In this document: piece by piece, positions 60,525 through 64,000 of the stretch
How positions within the stretch are numbered: position 1 is the first letter of the stretch
How the letters are laid out: every line of letters starts with the position of its first letter
Assembly (NCBI RefSeq): GCF_910591885.1
Contig: NC_063275.1
Coordinates: 2,778,501 to 2,842,500 of the forward strand
Length of the DNA: 64,000 bases
DNA from: Bombus terrestris
Taxonomy: Eukaryota > Arthropoda > Insecta > Hymenoptera > Apidae
Direction: 5' to 3'
Program-made: the position numbers and the translations under genes
Notes under the pieces: model-generated
Database searches by the model: none
Seen by the model: only the letters and a program-made list of their open reading frames with translations
Told to the model about the DNA's origin: nothing

Positions 60525-62681
60525 ATGTCGCACGATAGAGACGATATGATGAGGTGGAATGACGAATTTCGAAAAAGGAATGCAATGACCAAGGAAAAGA
60601 CTTTCATCGAGTACCAAGAATCCGTGAAGAAATACATAAACACGACAGATAATAATAATGGGTTATGTCGACAATGCTGCCTCAAAAACAGGTTAGAACG
60701 AAGCGAATGCGCATAATCAGGATGTAGGAGGATAAATGAACGAGCTTACAATGCAGAATTATGCAGATGAGAGAGGCGCAATTTCTTCAGGCATAATTAA
60801 GAAAAACGAAGAGGCGAGGTACGCCGATGACGTTGCTGCCATTAAACTTCCTCTCACTAGCATTCTATGTATAATGAGCTGTTACGCCATACACACAATA
60901 TTACCGTAGAATACGCAGGGAGGAATACAAATACAGTGTGGTGGATGGTGCAGGAAGAGCGCGACGATAAAAAAAAGAACAAAACAAAATGTCCTTCGCG
61001 GTGGATTGATTGAATGATTATCGATAGCTCTTCAAGCTAAATGTTATTACTGGATCAAATTCCCTCAAAATTATCCTAAACATTATATTGACTTATTCTC
61101 TTTGAACCAATTTAATTTTCACCTAATTCTCCACAAGCATGCACACACTTTCGATTTCTTTTAACGATCACATCAATAACCTACTGGCTAATCTCAGGTT
61201 TGTAAACTATCAATATAACTTTATATGTATAACATAATAGTTGACGAAATAATATTTCAGAGACAAAATTGGAAAGATCCGTACACGAATCGCGCAATCG
61301 CTTCACTGAGCCGTCAAAAAAGATCCGACAATACAATCTCCCTACCTGTTGAATTGTCCGGGAAATTTCCAGCTGATGCTTCGGTCACGCACACACAAAA
61401 TCACTGCACCAAGAAGTCCGTAAATCTCAGACGACGCATCTCTGAGGCGGCGTCATCGTCGTTCAAGGAAAGAAACAACAAGATCGTATGAGTGATTCCA
61501 CTCTAGCTATTGCCGAGACGCAAGAAAAGTAAACGTCTGTCCGCGCGATCGGTGAACCACGATGATTCACTGGATAGTTGGAAGACGTGACTTTAGGACG
61601 TAGCCATTTCGATATTGGGCGGTCAATTGCGACGATGTACGATAAGATCGTACAATTTCGACAGGTGGTAGCTATACACACAAAGATACCACAGCGGTCG
61701 AGAAGGATGCGACGGGGCCACGTCCCAGACTGACTCCAAGAAGCTTGGCTAGGCTCTGTTCGACTCGACTCACCTCAACTGCCTGGCATTGCAAAGCAGC
61801 CGCGAGCGAAAACTCACTTTACGCTCTCGCACGGCCCCTTACGTTTACCCCCCGCCATATTACCGACTGCCTGCTTTCTTAAGGCTGCCTGCGAGTTCGC
61901 CTGAATACCTGCTTCTATACCCCTTCTCTTGGTGCATCGCGGCACTGTACCTCAGGCGCGCGCGGCGCCGCTGCCTGATGTTTCTTCCTGCGCTCTCTGG
62001 CTCCCTCTGACAGGGAGACTGCATGACATTCAGGTCACCAATTTGTCTCGAATTCTGTGGACATGATTGAGGCAACTAAAAATGAGTTCGAGTTTTTAAT
62101 CGCTCATTTTATGTAAGGATGGATCTGGGGAAGGATTAAGTAAATGGACAGATATCGTAATGTAGCATTATATTGGGAATATTTTGATAGTATTATTGTG
62201 TTTACATTACATGTTTGTAAATAATCTTAGATAGAAGAGAATAGAACATATTTGTACAGTTATGAATATTTTTCTGTGCTATTATGCCTGATTAATTTTT
62301 GGCTATTCAACGTTTTTATTAATTGATTATTATCTAAATGATAACATGGTCTATAATCTCGCGTACAAATTGGAATATCTAGATAAATCTTCTAGTTCAC
62401 ATCGGTATGAATATAATCTCTGTAATGACCTTGACCTATATGTCGCATGCTCAAATTTGGAAGTCGTACTTGTTGTCACCAAGGTTACCAACTCATCTCA
62501 CAGACCGTCCAAATCCTTTTATCCGATTCTACAACATGATATTAACAAAAATGATATTAAAATATTTTTCAAAACTATCATCTATCTCTGATAACAAGAT
62601 TGTATTATTAAAAATAATATATCCATTCGCCATTAGGATGCAGAAGACACAAGACGCTTACGACGATTATGGAAAAGCAAC
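60525..62681 (+). CDS. candidate small plus-strand gene, first two exons
   Basis: Exon 60525-60691 encodes 55 residues starting MSHDRDDMMRWNDEFRKR and ending LCRQCCLKN; a donor ACAG|GTTAGA leaves phase 2. An exon at 62637-62681 (acceptor CGCCATTAG, strong donor AAC|GTGAGT) is phase 2-2 and continues RMQKTQDAYDDYGKAT. The frames fit, the first peptide is charged and helical-looking, and the second exon is short with a strong donor. No later exon is visible before the window end, and no family is recognised. The first donor is weak, so the two exons may be unrelated. Confidence 0.3.
61500..62040. promoter_or_regulatory. CpG-rich block, possible promoter
   Basis: The most GC- and CpG-rich stretch in the right third of the window (for example CAGGCGCGCGCGGCGCCG at 61953-61970). 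On the minus strand a TCAGT initiator-like motif occurs near 61731. It is a candidate transcription start for the DOMON gene's untranslated first exon or for a plus-strand gene. No core promoter set is convincing. Confidence 0.35.
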
Positions 62682-62699
62682 GTGAGTTCGGCCGATGAA

Positions 62700-64000
62700 G
62701 TAAAAGAAGGCAACGATCAGCCGCGAAACTCTACTTGCTCAACGAGTTTGCGTTTCTGATCGCGAAAAATTTATGCAATTCAGCCTTCGAGGCAAATCAG
62801 TATTCTGATATCGTCGATCCATCGGCAGAAGTATCCTTCGAACGAAAACTAAATTTCATTCAACTTCGCTTACTCGCGTAGTAAACGTGCCCGTCAAGCG
62901 CAAATTAGATCTGCTGTTTATACCAGAGCCTGTACATTTTAACTTGTAACAGCAAGAGCAAAACCTCTCTATCGGAATGGAAAGCGAGCTGTTCAGGCAC
63001 GCGGCGGTCTACAGCTTGATCGAGTGGTGTTCATTCGCGCCTTAGGCTGCGTACAGACTGGCAAACAGGTCTTGCGCTCTATGCCTGGTAAAAGTTTGTT
63101 ACCAAATGGTATCGACGTTTTGAGGAGTTATAAATTCTTTCTAGGAAATCGGAATTTGAGAAAATTCTAAGAACTAGAATAAATAGTCTAAAATTCGAAA
63201 TATTCGAAAGTGTAGGTACCCTAATTCCAGGTTTAAAGGGGAAAAAGAAATAAATAGTCTAAAGATCCAAAAGCTCAAAAAATCAAAAATCGAAGAAATT
63301 CAAAGTATATAATCCTAGAGTGAAATATTTCAAAGATATCAGGATTCAAGAATCTAGGAGTCAAATAATAAGAGATACATAACAACTCTTTTTGTTCAGT
63401 ATCTAATTAAATTACCGACCAAATTATTTGTCCGCATGTGTGTACGATATCATGTCGCAGTATGTAGTTGATCTCTAATCGAAACGCTCTACGCGTGGAT
63501 AATTTTTCGCTAGTTATCGCTCTGGAAATGCTTAATTACTGAGTCACCAGCGAGGTAACATTTTGCAATCTAAGATTATTGGAGTATCAGTTGCACATAT
63601 TTCTACACAGTCCCTGATTTCAATTATAAAAAACTACTTTACTTCTGATAGACCACAGCTCATAACAAATGCTCAGTGAATTATAAAATTCATTTCTTTT
63701 TAGATTTTCTAATATTTCATCATCTCTAAACAAACATGAAAGTTGGAAGTAGATAATTTTTAGTCCATTGAACGTTAAATTTAATCAGAAGCTTCTTCGG
63801 AATTTCAATTTCAAAATTTCCAAACACTTATCATTTCGGGATAGAATTAAGAATAATAAATAGAATGAGTGCAAGAATTAAATAATTTTTAATCAATAGA
63901 AAAAAACTTCATCATCAAACACTTTCTCAGACTTTCAGTCCTTTAGTCAGACACTTGTTATCCAGAAAATTGTACAAAATCCAACACACGTGCGGCGTAA
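62700..64000. other. no supported gene at the right end
   Basis: Moderately AT-rich sequence without long frames or convincing splice-site pairs. Confidence 0.5.

Noticed and set aside
61789..62075. Frames on both strands in the CpG-rich block
   Set aside because: High GC removes stop codons; better explained as a promoter-type region.
1..64000. CRISPR arrays, operons, ribosome binding sites, prophage
   Set aside because: The window is spliced eukaryotic DNA; the only direct repeats are microsatellites, two small tandem duplications, an 11-bp minisatellite and dispersed MITEs.

Overview
AT-rich, intron-rich animal nuclear DNA. Gene content (basigin, a CG14681-type DOMON protein, an EcKinase-like protein, FBXO33, FAM174), small phase-matched introns and short inverted-repeat elements with TA target sites point to an insect. 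A hymenopteran, probably a bee, fits best, but that is inference from composition and repeat style and not proof. No tRNA, rRNA, bacterial gene or viral gene was recognised.

Layout. 1-12.6 kb: no coding exon recognised; low-complexity, microsatellite-rich DNA with two copies of one short inverted-repeat element and one copy each of two others; it could be intergenic or a very long 3' UTR. 12.88-15.26 kb (-): FBXO33-like F-box protein in six exons (512 aa). 17.31-18.24 kb (+): FAM174-like single-pass membrane protein in three exons (197 aa), followed directly by a perfect 14-bp hairpin. 18.72-20.19 kb (-): EcKinase-like protein in four exons (420 aa), convergent with FAM174. 21.7-37.5 kb (+): basigin, with a GC-rich leader, signal-peptide exon, 9-kb first intron, an optional extra Ig exon, two constitutive Ig exons, the diagnostic Pro/Glu transmembrane helix and two alternative last exons. 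40.28-55.48 kb (-): a large CG14681-like DOMON protein (about 1294 aa), convergent with basigin. 55.5-64 kb: mostly non-coding, with two sets of small plus-strand exons that I cannot assign.

The most interesting item is the DOMON gene. After signal cleavage its mature N-terminus would be His, followed by a module resembling copper histidine-brace (LPMO-like) domains, then EGF-like Cys-rich repeats, two DOMON domains, a SEA-like region, one transmembrane helix and a cytoplasmic tail. The first DOMON is split by a roughly 345-residue Glu-Pro linker, two of whose exons are phase 1-1 and so can be skipped in frame. Copper-like and haem-like modules in one membrane-tethered protein suggest, as a hypothesis, a cell-surface or matrix redox protein.

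Basigin and FAM174 are also single-pass membrane proteins. I see no evidence that these neighbours act in one pathway; the window is an ordinary stretch of unrelated eukaryotic genes. The repeat fraction is informative: at least five small inverted-repeat families are visible, one with six copies in the window, two of them in the intron just after the optional basigin Ig exon. Splice sites and phases were worked out by hand from GT/AG positions, frame continuity and family resemblance; no transcript data were available.
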